This document shows positions 16,734 to 25,567 of a stretch of DNA of 57,592 bases, in pieces. The first letter of the stretch is position 1. Each line of letters begins with the position of its first letter. This stretch comes from Candidatus Baltobacteraceae bacterium (lineage in GTDB: Bacteria > Vulcanimicrobiota > Vulcanimicrobiia > Vulcanimicrobiales > Vulcanimicrobiaceae): assembly GCA_036559195.1 (NCBI GenBank), contig DATBTN010000046.1, forward strand, positions 1-57,592, in the 5' to 3' direction. The translations under genes were made by a program, and so were the position numbers. The notes below the pieces were generated by a model. It worked only from the letters and a program-made list of their open reading frames with translations, was not told where the DNA came from and did no database searches.

Positions 16734-18000
16734 AAAATATAACGAAGGTAGGAAACTCAACATCTCTACGACTGAAATCGCGCCAGCTCATCACGAAGAA
16801 GAGGATCAACTCGCGCTCGAACAGCGCCTCTACGAAGAATCGCTAAAGGTTCTGGACGAAGGCCAAGTACTAACCGGCCTCATCGTTCAGAAAGACAAGG
16901 ACGAACTGCTCGTCGACATCGGCGGCAAGTCCGAAGGCATTCTACCCTTCCGCGAGCTCTCGCTCGCGATCGAACCCAAGGATCTCAAAGTCGGCGATAC
17001 CCTCGAGGTCATGATTCATCGAATCGACGACCAGGACGGTTCGCTGTTTCTTTCCGAGCGGCGCGCGCGCGCGCTCAAGACCTGGGAGAAGGTCATCGAG
17101 GCGCACGATCACGACGAAGTGATCGAAGCCACCGTCACGCAAGTCGTTAAAGGCGGCGTGCTCGTGGATCTCGGTATGCGCGGATTCGTTCCGGCGTCGC
17201 AGATTCGCCGTCAACCCGTCGGCAATCTCGACGAACTCGTCGGTAAGAAGCTGCGTCTCAAAGTGATCGATCTCGATCACAAACGTCATCGCGTGGTGCT
17301 CTCGCAGCGCCTCGTGCTCGAAGAAGAGCTTAACGCCAAGAAGCAAGAGCTTCTCGGCACGCTCGAAGTCGGGCAGATTCGCGAAGGCGTCGTCGTGCGT
17401 TTGGCGGAGTTCGGCGCGTTCGTCGACCTCGGCGGCATCGACGGTCTCATCCACAACAGCGAATTGAGCTACGCTCGCATCAAGCATCCGTCGGAAGTCG
17501 TAAAGATCGGCGACGTCGTCAACGTCGAGATCATGAAGTTCGATCCGGAAGCGAAGAAAGTCAGCCTCTCGCTCAAACACGCGTTGCCCGATCCGTGGGA
17601 CGAACACGCGGACAAACTCTCAGAAGCCAACAAACTGACGGCGCAAGTCGTCAAGGTCACGCCGAACTATCTCTTGGTAGAGATCGTGCCGGGCGTGCTC
17701 GCGATGGTTCCGAAGGGCGAGTTCGACGCGAGCGTCCAGTACAGCCCGGGTCAGGAAGTTGAAGTGACGCTGCTCACGATCAACCACGCGACGCGCCGCA
17801 TCACCGCATCGATCCAGCACGTGGCGGACGTTCCGCCCGAAGAGATCGAGAAACTCGCCATCGACGAGGAACCGCAAGGCCTCGGCACGATCGGCGACGC
17901 GCTCGGAGCCTCGGAGGCGCCGGCCGCTCCCGATGCACCCGGCGAAGCCGCGGTGACCGAGAACGTCGAAACCGCGCCGGAACTTCCGGTAGCGGAGTAA
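16699..18000 (+). CDS. rpsA: S1 RNA-binding domain protein, ribosomal protein S1-like
   Basis: A 433-residue protein with four S1 repeats (roughly residues 55-125, 140-210, 225-300 and 310-385). Each shows an OB-fold signature, for example GLIVQKDKDELLVDIGGKSE and GVVVRLAEFGAFVDLGGIDG. The tail is acidic and Ala/Pro-rich. It binds mRNA on the 30S subunit to help initiation. The start is a GTG with AGGA five bases upstream, inside the end of mutM; no other ATG/GTG precedes the first S1 domain. With four repeats rather than six it resembles the short S1 forms of Gram-positive bacteria. Confidence 0.9.
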   Translation: MERGGAAVAKNKKYNEGRKLNISTTEIAPAHHEEEDQLALEQRLYEESLKVLDEGQVLTGLIVQKDKDELLVDIGGKSEGILPFRELSLAIEPKDLKVGDTLEVMIHRIDDQDGSLFLSERRARALKTWEKVIEAHDHDEVIEATVTQVVKGGVLVDLGMRGFVPASQIRRQPVGNLDELVGKKLRLKVIDLDHKRHRVVLSQRLVLEEELNAKKQELLGTLEVGQIREGVVVRLAEFGAFVDLGGIDGLIHNSELSYARIKHPSEVVKIGDVVNVEIMKFDPEAKKVSLSLKHALPDPWDEHADKLSEANKLTAQVVKVTPNYLLVEIVPGVLAMVPKGEFDASVQYSPGQEVEVTLLTINHATRRITASIQHVADVPPEEIEKLAIDEEPQGLGTIGDALGASEAPAAPDAPGEAAVTENVETAPELPVAE

Positions 18001-18013
18001 AACCACTACCCTA

Positions 18014-18589
18014 ATGCGGGTAGGATTAACTGGCGGAATCGGATCGGGGAAGAGCGAGGTATCGCGCTTCCTCGATTCATTTGGCGCCTACGTTATCGAT
18101 ACGGATCTTCTGGCACGCGAGGCCGTGGCTCCCGAGAGCGACGGCCTGCGTGCTATCGGGCGGAAATGGCCGCAAGTCGTACGGCGCGGCGCGCTCGACC
18201 GCGCGGCGCTGGCCGAAATCGTCTTCACCGATCCGTCGGCGCGCGCGGCGCTCAACGCCATCGTGCACCCTCACGTTCGGCGGCTCGCAATCGAGCGCGA
18301 ACGGTTTGCCAAACCGGGACAGGCGATCGTTCACATGGTCCCGCTGCTCTTCGAAACCACCTACGCCGATCGCATGGATCGTACGATCCTCGTGGTCGCC
18401 CCCGACGATCAGCGCATCGCACGCGTCGTCACCCGCGATCGCATCGGCGAAACACAGGTGCGCGCGCGCATGGCGGCCCAGATCGCGCCCGACGAGGCGC
18501 GCGCGCGCGCGACCTACGTTATCGAGAACGACGGCGACCTCTCACACTTGCGCGAGCGAACCCGCGCCGTCTTCGATCGTCTGGTGTAG
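18014..18589 (+). CDS. coaE: dephospho-CoA kinase
   Basis: Last step of coenzyme A synthesis: phosphorylates dephospho-CoA at the ribose 3'-OH. The 191-residue protein opens with the P-loop MRVGLTGGIGSGKSEVS and then has GAYVIDTDLLAREAV, with the conserved substrate-site DxD-like acidic pair, and LNAIVHPHVRRL. The length is typical. It lies 13 bases after the S1 gene; the mutM-coaE proximity is common in bacteria. No Shine-Dalgarno is evident. Confidence 0.95.
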   Translation: MRVGLTGGIGSGKSEVSRFLDSFGAYVIDTDLLAREAVAPESDGLRAIGRKWPQVVRRGALDRAALAEIVFTDPSARAALNAIVHPHVRRLAIERERFAKPGQAIVHMVPLLFETTYADRMDRTILVVAPDDQRIARVVTRDRIGETQVRARMAAQIAPDEARARATYVIENDGDLSHLRERTRAVFDRLV

Positions 18590-18596
18590 AGAAGCT

Positions 18597-19052
18597 TTAC
18601 GCCGTCGCGACCTTGAGACGATAGAGTTCGAAAATGTCGTCTTTCGCGAAACCGAACGAGCTATAGAATCGCTGGAGATGCGGTTCCGAGAATGGAAGCT
18701 CGACCATGACGCTGCTGGCTTCGGTTTCTTCGGCGTACTCGACGACGCGCCGTACGAGCGCGCGGCCGATCGAGCGTTTGCGGGCTTCTTCCGCAACGTA
18801 CAGATCGCTCAGAAACCAGATGCGCCGCGCGTACCATGAGGAAAACAGCGGATAAAGCTGGATGAACCCGACCGCCTCGCCGTCTTCGAACGCAAGAAAG
18901 ATGACGGAGTCGCCGACGGCCAGACGCGCGCCGATAAACGATTCCGAGACGGCCGTATCGTCCTTGTGCGTGAAGAATCGGCGGTACGCATCGAAGAGCG
19001 GCGTAACCGCATCGAGATGTTCGCTCGTCGCCCGATCGATCGTAATGCCCAT
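18597..19052 (-). CDS. GNAT family N-acetyltransferase
   Basis: A 151-residue acetyl-CoA-dependent acyltransferase. The core motif is FLSDLYVAEEARKRSIGRAL (acetyl-CoA pyrophosphate loop), followed by SVMVELPFSEPHLQRFYSSF, giving the usual C-terminal GNAT strands. I use the ATG beginning MGITIDRAT, preceded by an AAGAAGAG ribosome site; a longer frame would begin inside a terminator hairpin. Substrate unknown. It is convergent with coaE, seven bases apart. Confidence 0.88.
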   Translation of the reverse strand: MGITIDRATSEHLDAVTPLFDAYRRFFTHKDDTAVSESFIGARLAVGDSVIFLAFEDGEAVGFIQLYPLFSSWYARRIWFLSDLYVAEEARKRSIGRALVRRVVEYAEETEASSVMVELPFSEPHLQRFYSSFGFAKDDIFELYRLKVATA

Positions 19053-19071
19053 ACCGCGCTCTTCTTCAAAC

Positions 19072-19103
19072 AAAAATGGCCGCCCCTTTCGGGACGGCCA
19101 TTT
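19072..19103 (-). terminator. rho-independent terminator after lipoprotein gene
   Basis: Reading the minus strand, a 13-base-pair stem with one mismatch and a four-base loop (AAATGGCCGTCCC / GGGGCGGCCATTT) runs into a T-rich tail (TTTTTGTTTG). It would end the transcript of the upstream lipoprotein gene just before the acetyltransferase start. Confidence 0.75.
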
Positions 19104-19120
19104 CAATCACACCATGCGGC

Positions 19121-19165
19121 TTGGCCCCGCAGGGCCAAACGCCACAGATTCGGCGAAGCCGAATC
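19121..19165. repeat. two further compact hairpins
   Basis: Between the lipoprotein stop and the terminator lie two perfect inverted repeats: TTGGCCC-CGCA-GGGCCAA and GATTCGGC-GAA-GCCGAATC. Neither has a T tract. They may stabilise the 3' end of the mRNA or be remnants of small palindromic elements. Confidence 0.55.
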
Positions 19166-19168
19166 CCG

Positions 19169-19876
19169 TTAGTGGAACGACGCGAGCTTCACGCTGGTGT
19201 CGCCGAGAGCTTGACCTAAGTCGTAGAACGCTTGATTCGAAATCTTGTGGTAATCGGCATCGGCTTTGGCACCGTACTTCTTATCGATGTCGTCCATCAC
19301 TTGATTGTGAATCTTATTCGAGACCGCGTGATCGAGCAGCCAGCCGGTCCAGAACGTTCCGTCGGTCGTGGTGCCGGTCTTCACTAGTGCCGCCGCGAGA
19401 GCTTTCCCTTTGAGCGGCGCCGGTGCGGGGATCTTTACGCCGGCCGCAGTTGCAATTTTGAGCGAATCGCCCACGGCAAAGTCGAACGTCTTCAAAAATT
19501 GCGCGACTTCGGCTTTGCTATACTGCTTGTCGAGTTTGCCGACTTCTTTGGTGACGAGGGCGGAGCCGACCATCGACGTCAGCGCCGTCGCGGTCGAGAA
19601 GTTTGCCGCGCCGCCGCCCGCCTGCACGAGCGCTGCAGTAGCGGCTAGATTCGGAGCGCCTTTATACGATGGACCGCCGAAGCGATCGCCGCCGCTCATG
19701 CCGCCCTTCATCGAGCCGGCCATGCCGGCGGAGGTCGCCATAGCGCTTGGGCTCGACCCGTCGGTCGTGGTGGTCGATGAGGTCGATGAAGTGCTGCCGC
19801 CGCCGCAGGCCGCAAGCGAGGCAACGAGAGCCGCTGCAGCGCCGAGGGTCAAGAGCGTTCGGGTCGGATTGGTCAT
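19169..19876 (-). CDS. lipoprotein of unknown function
   Basis: A 235-residue protein with a lipoprotein signal ending SLAAC, then a Gly/Ser/Thr-rich linker (GGGSTSSTSSTTTTDGS) and a Met/Gly-rich stretch. The globular region includes ALTSMVGSALVTKEVGKLDK and GWLLDHAVSNKIHNQVMDDI, which looks helical. A good ribosome site (AAGGAG, seven bases from the ATG) precedes it. Possibly a DUF4142-like helical domain, but I could not establish this. Single-gene unit with its own terminator. Confidence 0.7.
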   Translation of the reverse strand: MTNPTRTLLTLGAAAALVASLAACGGGSTSSTSSTTTTDGSSPSAMATSAGMAGSMKGGMSGGDRFGGPSYKGAPNLAATAALVQAGGGAANFSTATALTSMVGSALVTKEVGKLDKQYSKAEVAQFLKTFDFAVGDSLKIATAAGVKIPAPAPLKGKALAAALVKTGTTTDGTFWTGWLLDHAVSNKIHNQVMDDIDKKYGAKADADYHKISNQAFYDLGQALGDTSVKLASFH

Positions 19877-19971
19877 GCGTATACTCCTTGCGCAATAGGA
19901 AACAAAATGTACTTTAGCAACGGAGCTATACCCGACTCGGATGGGTTTCTCTCACGGCAACGGGCAAACGA

Positions 19972-21549
19972 TCAACTGCTGCGTAAAATTCGTCCGGGTC
20001 GAGCGAGCGTTGGCTCGCCTGCGATCATCACGGCTTGGCCGTTGACGTAGACGCGCTCGATTCCGGCCGGCAGCCGGTACGGCCGCTCGTAGGTCGCGGT
20101 GTCGACGATTCGATTCGGATCGAAGAGGACGAGGTCGGCAAAGTTACCGGCGACGAGGCTGCCGCGCTCGGTGAGGCCGAAGATCCGGGCCGGCAGCGAG
20201 GTCATGCGGCGAACCGCGTCGATCAACTCGAGCGTACCGCGCTGACGTACGAAGCGCCCGAAGACGCGCGGAAACGTGCCGAACGTGCGCGGATGCGGTA
20301 CGCCGCGTGCGGTTGGACCGCTCAAGGCGCGCACGGACGCATCGCTTCCGATGCAACAAAATTCCGCCGAGAGAACGCTCGCAACGTCGTCTTCATCCAT
20401 GCGAAAAAAAATCGCGCCGACGTCGAGCCGCTCTTCGCTCAACAAACGGATCGCGGCGCGTGCCGGCGGGAGTTGCCACGCACGTGCGATTTCGTCGACG
20501 CGCATGCCGGCCAGCTCCGCGTTGCGTTCGGATGCGACCTCCGTGATCATGATCTCGTTCCAGCGATCGCCATGCGAGAGATTGAGGTTCAGCGCGAGCG
20601 CCGCAGCGGATCGCGGATCGGCCAATCGCGCGAGCGTTGCATCGCGGCCGCCGAAGCGGCTTTCGGCCGGCAAGATCGTTGCGAGTTCGGTCCAGCTCGC
20701 GGTATACGGGTAGACGTCGCAGTACGCATCGATACCGCGCCGGCGCGCGCGATCGATCGCGCCGAGCGTCGCATGCACCTTGCCCCAGTTGCGCCGGTCT
20801 TGCGCTTTGTGATGCGAACACTGCACCGCGACGCCGGCACCTTCGCCAACCGCGAGCGCTTCGTCGATCGCCGCAACCAGATCGTCGCTCTCGCTGCGAA
20901 CGTGCGATGCGTAGCGGGGCGCGCCGGCCTCGCGGGCCGCGCTCGCCATGGCGGTGAGCTCGGCGAGATCCGCGTAGCGCGAGGGCGGATAGATCAAGCC
21001 GCTGCTCACGCCCAGCGCGCCCTGCTCGCAGGCCTCGCGCACGACGCGGGCCTGCGCGCGCAGTTCCGCGTCATCGAGGCGTCGCTCGGAATCGCCGGCG
21101 ATCGTTTGGCGCGTCGTTCCCAAACCCACGAGCGTGGCGACGTTGAGCGCGACGCCGTTGTGCTCCACTAACGCGAAGAATTCGTCGAGCGATCGCCACT
21201 CGACCTCGAGTCCCACCGTCGCTGCGCTGCGTTCCACGCGTTCGAGCGCCGGACCGTGCAGCGGCGCGACCGACGTGCCGCAATTGCCGCCGATCTCGGT
21301 CGTAACGCCCTGCGCGATTTTACCGTCGCATCCCGGGAGTGCGAGCCACATTTCGTCGCTGTGCGAGTGCACGTCGATGAATCCCGGCGCAAGCACTTTG
21401 CCGGTGCAGTCGATGCGTTCGCGTGCGTGGCGCTCGCGCAGATCGCCGATGAGCGCGATGCGTTCGCCGACGACGCCCAAATCGGTCGTAAATGCGGGCC
21501 GCCCGGTACCATCGACGATGCGCGCGTTTTCAAAAACCGTCGAGATCAC
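19972..21549 (-). CDS. N-acyl-D-amino-acid deacylase (D-aminoacylase)
   Basis: A 525-residue amidohydrolase. The N-terminal metal-binding motif is APGFIDVHSHSDEMW, with EIGGNCGTSVAP after it, VSSGLIYPPSRYADLAEL, YASHVRSESDD and the HHKAQDRRNWGK segment carrying further metal ligands. It ends with the composite beta domain GSLVAGNFADLVLFDPNRI. It hydrolyses N-acyl-D-amino acids, or related D-amino-acid amides, in the cytosol. The start is GTG with AGGA upstream. A role in D-amino-acid recycling from peptidoglycan or environmental peptides is inferred. Confidence 0.92.
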   Translation of the reverse strand: MISTVFENARIVDGTGRPAFTTDLGVVGERIALIGDLRERHARERIDCTGKVLAPGFIDVHSHSDEMWLALPGCDGKIAQGVTTEIGGNCGTSVAPLHGPALERVERSAATVGLEVEWRSLDEFFALVEHNGVALNVATLVGLGTTRQTIAGDSERRLDDAELRAQARVVREACEQGALGVSSGLIYPPSRYADLAELTAMASAAREAGAPRYASHVRSESDDLVAAIDEALAVGEGAGVAVQCSHHKAQDRRNWGKVHATLGAIDRARRRGIDAYCDVYPYTASWTELATILPAESRFGGRDATLARLADPRSAAALALNLNLSHGDRWNEIMITEVASERNAELAGMRVDEIARAWQLPPARAAIRLLSEERLDVGAIFFRMDEDDVASVLSAEFCCIGSDASVRALSGPTARGVPHPRTFGTFPRVFGRFVRQRGTLELIDAVRRMTSLPARIFGLTERGSLVAGNFADLVLFDPNRIVDTATYERPYRLPAGIERVYVNGQAVMIAGEPTLARPGRILRSS

Positions 21550-21641
21550 AAATTGATAGTCCTGTGGGCGATATCGTTTAGGGGGCGGTCGAGTGGGTAT
21601 TTAGTGCGTGAGACATTTCTCATTCGAGGTACGAGACTATA

Positions 21642-21863
21642 ATGGCAATTGAAGATCAGTCCGAGAACCCCAATGGCGGCGGCATGACTGTCCGTGAGGC
21701 AGGCAAGCGTGGCGGCGAGCGGGTTAAAGCCAAGTACGGCACGGAGTTCTACGAGGCGATCGGCCGTAAAGGTGGCGAGGCTACCAAAGAAAAGTACGGT
21801 CCGTCCTTCTACGAGGTAATCGGCCAAAAAGGCGGCCAGAAATTGAAACGCAAGACGTCCTAG
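21642..21863 (+). CDS. KGG-repeat stress protein (short)
   Basis: A 73-residue, very hydrophilic protein built of repeats RKGGEATKEKYGPSFYEVIG, the KGG motif of GsiB/YciG-type general stress proteins, which resemble group 1 LEA (Em) proteins of plants. One RGG and two KGG units are visible after MTVREAGK. Such proteins are thought to protect against drying or osmotic stress. The ATG overlaps a TATAAT-like string. It is followed 31 bases on by a second, longer family member, suggesting tandem duplication. Confidence 0.88.
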   Translation: MAIEDQSENPNGGGMTVREAGKRGGERVKAKYGTEFYEAIGRKGGEATKEKYGPSFYEVIGQKGGQKLKRKTS

Positions 21864-21894
21864 TTCTCAACAGCTAGAGACCCGGGGACCACCA

Positions 21895-22224
21895 ATGTCA
21901 AAACCCAAGGACGAGCCCAAGAAACCACCGGGGGGCGAAATGTCCGTCCGCGAGGCCGGGAAGAAGGGTGGCAACACGGTTCGCGATCGATACGGCTCGA
22001 CGTTCTACGAAGAGATCGGCCGCAAGGGCGGCCAAGCGACCCGCGAACGGCATGGAGTTGAGTTCTACGAGGCGATCGGGCAAAAAGGCGGCCAGGTCGT
22101 AAAGGAAAAATATGGGGCCGATTTCTACGAGGAGATCGGTCACAAGGGCGGTCAGAAAGTCAAAAAGCTGATCGCCGAAGCCAAAAAAAAGTTGGCTGAG
22201 AGCGGCGAGGAGCCGCCCTCTTAA
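21895..22224 (+). CDS. KGG-repeat stress protein (long)
   Basis: A 109-residue paralogue of the preceding gene, with four KGG units spaced about 22 residues apart (EEIGRKGGQATRERHG, EAIGQKGGQVVKEKYG, EEIGHKGGQKVK) and a Lys-rich C-terminal helix. No signal peptide, so cytosolic. A GGGGA ribosome site precedes the ATG. It ends three bases from the convergent lipoprotein gene. Probably desiccation- or stress-induced, by family analogy. Confidence 0.9.
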   Translation: MSKPKDEPKKPPGGEMSVREAGKKGGNTVRDRYGSTFYEEIGRKGGQATRERHGVEFYEAIGQKGGQVVKEKYGADFYEEIGHKGGQKVKKLIAEAKKKLAESGEEPPS

Positions 22225-22227
22225 CTA

Positions 22228-22728
22228 CTAACGACACGCACCGCCTGCGATCAGGCGGCGTGCCTCCGTTGCTACGCGCTGCGGCGCGAGCTTCCCATCG
22301 GGTTGGAGCGTCATTACCACCGCTGCGCGCGTGGTCCACATCAGGCCACCGGCCATGAAGGGGACGGGCGAGCACGTAGTCCGGTTGAGGTCGGCGCCGC
22401 CGACTGCGATCGCGAAGCCTTGACGCGGCCATTGCGAAAGCAGCAACTCGGAACCGTTCGATACATACTCCATCGCGATGCCGCGATGATCGCGCGTGTC
22501 CTCACCGCCCAGCGGCGGGATAACGGCTACCGCAGCGAGCTGCGCCGCCGGAACAAACGGACGAAAAGCGATCTTGCGGACCGCGTCTTGTAACGGCATC
22601 GTCACGCCCCGGCTCTCGATGAGCAGCGGCGCGGCCGTCGCCGTTGCCGCGGGCCGTTGCTGCGCGCACGCGGCGAGCGATACGCTTGTGAGTAGGAGTG
22701 CGAGCCGGGCGATACGCATGCGGGGCAT
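22228..22728 (-). CDS. lipoprotein of unknown function
   Basis: A 166-residue protein with a lipobox at SLAAC after MPRMRIARLALLLTSV. The mature part has MPLQDAVRKIAFRPFVPA, EDTRDHRGIAMEYVSNGSEL and a Cys pair (TTCSPVPF and the C-terminal GGACR). The ATG overlaps the lptC-like stop (TGATG), so it is coupled to the lnt-lptC operon and may work in the envelope. It recalls small anti-sigma-like or outer-membrane-associated lipoproteins, but no family was recognised. Confidence 0.65.
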   Translation of the reverse strand: MPRMRIARLALLLTSVSLAACAQQRPAATATAAPLLIESRGVTMPLQDAVRKIAFRPFVPAAQLAAVAVIPPLGGEDTRDHRGIAMEYVSNGSELLLSQWPRQGFAIAVGGADLNRTTCSPVPFMAGGLMWTTRAAVVMTLQPDGKLAPQRVATEARRLIAGGACR

Positions 22729-23285
22729 CAATTCGGTACGTGAACTCCACCGGAGATCTTGCCGAGACGAATCTGTCCCTTGGCAAAGTCCACCGCGATC
22801 GTTTGCACTTTGAGGGTTTGTTCGCCCGAGCGGACGATGCTCGGATGGGGCAACGTAAGCAGTTTGGTCACGTTCGTCCATTGCACGAGATCCGTGTCGA
22901 ACGAGCGCCGGTCGCCGGCCGTCTGGCCGATCTGAACCACGTGCACGTCTCCCGTGGCCGTAAAGTCGAGGGTCGTCGTATTGATTTGAACGCGCTTGGC
23001 AGAGAGCCGCAGATACGGTTTCCCTTTCTTGAAAAGTACGCCGTCGGTGATGTTTTCGATGGTCGCGACCGAACCGTCGGGCGTCACTTCCGCGCGCGCG
23101 CACGTAAACCGCCACGATTCCGAGTTGAGATGATGGGCGATCTCCTGACAATTTTTCAAGACGATCGGCTGCGAGCCCGGCAACGGTATGTTTTCGCGCC
23201 CGGCCAACATCACTTGAACGGCAACGAAGATACCGAGCGCGAGTGCGGCTAGCCAGCCGATCGCTCTCCACGAAACCTTACGCAT
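22728..23285 (-). CDS. lptC: LptC-like LPS transport protein
   Basis: A 185-residue protein with one N-terminal membrane anchor (RAIGWLAALALGIFVAVQVM) and a periplasmic beta-jellyroll of LptC/LptA type, with alternating strands such as YLRLSAKRVQINTTTLDFTA and GDVHVVQIG. LptC links the LptB2FG ABC transporter to LptA in lipopolysaccharide export. The start overlaps the lnt stop by eight bases. The assignment rests on architecture and the nearby lptD- and lptF/G-like genes; sequence identity to proteobacterial LptC is not obvious. Confidence 0.7.
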   Translation of the reverse strand: MRKVSWRAIGWLAALALGIFVAVQVMLAGRENIPLPGSQPIVLKNCQEIAHHLNSESWRFTCARAEVTPDGSVATIENITDGVLFKKGKPYLRLSAKRVQINTTTLDFTATGDVHVVQIGQTAGDRRSFDTDLVQWTNVTKLLTLPHPSIVRSGEQTLKVQTIAVDFAKGQIRLGKISGGVHVPN

Positions 23286-24780
23286 GGCGCGCTCTCCGGC
23301 GTAGCGCGAGCGCACCGGCGAGGAGCGCGAGATAGAGCGCGAACAGCGTCGCGACCACGGGCGTAGGTCCGATATGCGCGAAGAGCGATCCGCTCGGCAC
23401 GCCGACCAATCCCATCACCACGGCCTCGCGATCGAGATCGCTGCGCTCGACGTATCGCCCGCTCGGCGAAATGATGCCGCTGATTCCGGTCGACGCGGCG
23501 CGAATCACCCACGTGCCGTTTTCGATCGCGCGCATCTGCGCGATCTGCGCGTGCTGATATGGGCCCGAGGTATCGCCGAACCACGCATCGTCGGTCGCGA
23601 CGAGAAAGAGCTGCGCGCCGTTACGCACCTGCGCGTGTGCGAGGTCGGCGAAGGCCGACTCCCAGCAAATAAGCGGCGCGAAGGCGAGCGGGCCGCTGAT
23701 GACCGCGTCTGCGTGCCCGTGCGACCAGCGGCCGATCAGCGATACGTCGGGCAGCCACGCGAGCAGACCGCGACCCGGAAACGATTCCGCAAACGGCACG
23801 AGCTGGCGCTTATCGTAGATGCCGGCGCGTTGCCCCTGCGGTCCGAAGACGTAGAGCGCGTTGTAAGCTTTCGCATCGTGCTCGTCCCACGCGCCGATGA
23901 CGAGCGTCGCGTGGAGATCGCGCGCGAGAGCTGCGAAGCGCGCGCTCGAACCCGGATCCGCAATGAGAAATTCGTTGACCACCGTTTCGGGCCAGAGCAC
24001 CAGACGCGGTGAGAAACCGCGCGCGCGGGCGGTCAGCGCGAGGTATCGCGCGATCGCCGTCTTCGTCGACCCCGGTTCCATCTTCAGCGACTGCGCGATG
24101 TTGCCTTGAATCGCCGCGACGCGCACGTTGGGCGGCGCCGCGTAACGCGCGGGCCAAGCGGCCCAAGCCGCGATCCAAGCCAGTACGATGGCGAGCACCG
24201 TCACCAACAGGGCGCGATTACGCCCCGTCGCGACGGCGCGAGCGAGATAGGCACCGAAAACACAGAGTACGAACGTGACGCCGAACGTGCCCGCGTAGGC
24301 CGCGAAGATCGCGAGCGGGCTATCGGCTTGCGAATATCCGAGCTGCTCGAACGGCACGCCGAGTTCGCCGACCGACCGTGCCCATTCGAAGACGACGAAC
24401 GCGCACGCCGCTGCCAGCGGCGCGAACGACGGGTGAACGTAACGATACGCGAGCGCCGCGGCGGACCCGGCCAGTGCGAAAAAAATCCCCTCGACGAGCG
24501 CGACGATCGCGACGACCGCGAAGGAGAGGTTTCCCAGCGCGCTCCCGATGGTATAGACGATCCACGAAAACGTGATAGCCATAAAGATCGTGCCCGCGAA
24601 CCATCCGGTCCAGAACGCACGTTTCAAGGAAACGCGTTGCCACACCCAGAACAGGCCCGCCGCTCCGAACGGCGCGAGCCACGCCTGACCGGCTTTGGGA
24701 AACGCCAACGCAAGCGCGATCGCGCTGATGGCCGCGACGCCGAACTCTAGACCGCGCGCTGAGGTTTTGATGATACGCAA
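23278..24780 (-). CDS. lnt: apolipoprotein N-acyltransferase
   Basis: Adds the third acyl chain to lipoproteins in the inner membrane. The 500-residue protein has about six N-terminal transmembrane helices, then a nitrilase-like periplasmic domain with LVLWPETVVNEFL (catalytic Glu), YDKRQLVPFAESFP (catalytic Lys region) and APLICWESAFADLAHAQV (catalytic Cys), and a final helix. The likely start is a TTG that overlaps the divergent lipoprotein start by 11 bases; no in-frame ATG precedes the first helix. The presence of Lnt supports a diderm envelope. Confidence 0.93.
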   Translation of the reverse strand: MRIIKTSARGLEFGVAAISAIALALAFPKAGQAWLAPFGAAGLFWVWQRVSLKRAFWTGWFAGTIFMAITFSWIVYTIGSALGNLSFAVVAIVALVEGIFFALAGSAAALAYRYVHPSFAPLAAACAFVVFEWARSVGELGVPFEQLGYSQADSPLAIFAAYAGTFGVTFVLCVFGAYLARAVATGRNRALLVTVLAIVLAWIAAWAAWPARYAAPPNVRVAAIQGNIAQSLKMEPGSTKTAIARYLALTARARGFSPRLVLWPETVVNEFLIADPGSSARFAALARDLHATLVIGAWDEHDAKAYNALYVFGPQGQRAGIYDKRQLVPFAESFPGRGLLAWLPDVSLIGRWSHGHADAVISGPLAFAPLICWESAFADLAHAQVRNGAQLFLVATDDAWFGDTSGPYQHAQIAQMRAIENGTWVIRAASTGISGIISPSGRYVERSDLDREAVVMGLVGVPSGSLFAHIGPTPVVATLFALYLALLAGALALRRRARHA

Positions 24781-25549
24781 ACTACTCGTACTGCTCGGTG
24801 CTGCGGCGTTCGCGCTGGCTGCTTGCGGTCGTCAAGTTACTCCCGATCGGGCGGGCACCAACGGCTCGGGCTTGGCGCCGGGGTTCATGCAAATGAAGTT
24901 CAACACGCTGCAGCCGCTCGATTTTACGAACCATCGCTACATTATCGCCTTTAATACGAGCGGAAGCGGCGCGGAACCTTATCTCAAGTACGCCAACCAG
25001 CAAGCGAACTATCGCGATCTCTCGTTCGAGATCATCGTCGGAGGCACCGGTGGGGCCGCGCAGGCGAAGATTGCCGAGATCTATCGGCAGCAATCGCCCG
25101 GCGGCGTCCAGGTTGGAACGCAATACTTCTATCCGCCGGTCGATCCGTCGCTGCTGACATTTTCCACCAACGGCAACACTCAATTCGTTATCACCCTCAA
25201 CCGGGCGCTTTTCTACGGTCTCGCCGGCGTGACGCCCGCGCCGTCGGTTGCGCCCAGCGTGGCGCCGAGCGCCTCGCCCGCGGCCTCGCCGTCGGCCTCG
25301 GCCTCACCGAACGCCCCGCCCACCACCGCGCCGCAGGCCACCTGGTTCATCAACTTCTGGACGACCGATCCCCTCGGCAATCCGCAGGATGCGCCGGGAA
25401 TCGGCGGCGCCGGCGATACGACCTTCAGTTTCAGCGCGAACACGTCGGTTGCGAACGACCAGCAATTCACGGTCCCAACCGCCGGCGTAACCCAGGCAAG
25501 CGATCCGAGCGCCCAAATCACCGGCGGCGAGGTCTCGAACAACCCGTAA
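24770..25549 (+). CDS. lipoprotein with Ala/Pro/Ser linker
   Basis: A 259-residue lipoprotein (lipobox ALAAC). The N-terminal domain (about 30-165) contains DFTNHRYIIAFNTSGSGAE and VGTQYFYPPVDPSLLTF. A low-complexity PSVAPSVAPSASPAASPSAS linker follows, then a second region beginning ATWFINFWTTDPLG. GAGG precedes the ATG. The start region overlaps the divergent lnt gene, so both promoters must lie within each other's coding ends. Function unknown; similar linkers occur in the lptD-like protein and in the exopolysaccharide-cluster hydrolase-like protein. Confidence 0.75.
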   Translation: MIRKLLVLLGAAAFALAACGRQVTPDRAGTNGSGLAPGFMQMKFNTLQPLDFTNHRYIIAFNTSGSGAEPYLKYANQQANYRDLSFEIIVGGTGGAAQAKIAEIYRQQSPGGVQVGTQYFYPPVDPSLLTFSTNGNTQFVITLNRALFYGLAGVTPAPSVAPSVAPSASPAASPSASASPNAPPTTAPQATWFINFWTTDPLGNPQDAPGIGGAGDTTFSFSANTSVANDQQFTVPTAGVTQASDPSAQITGGEVSNNP

Positions 25550-25567
25550 GACGGGTACAAGGCCCGC

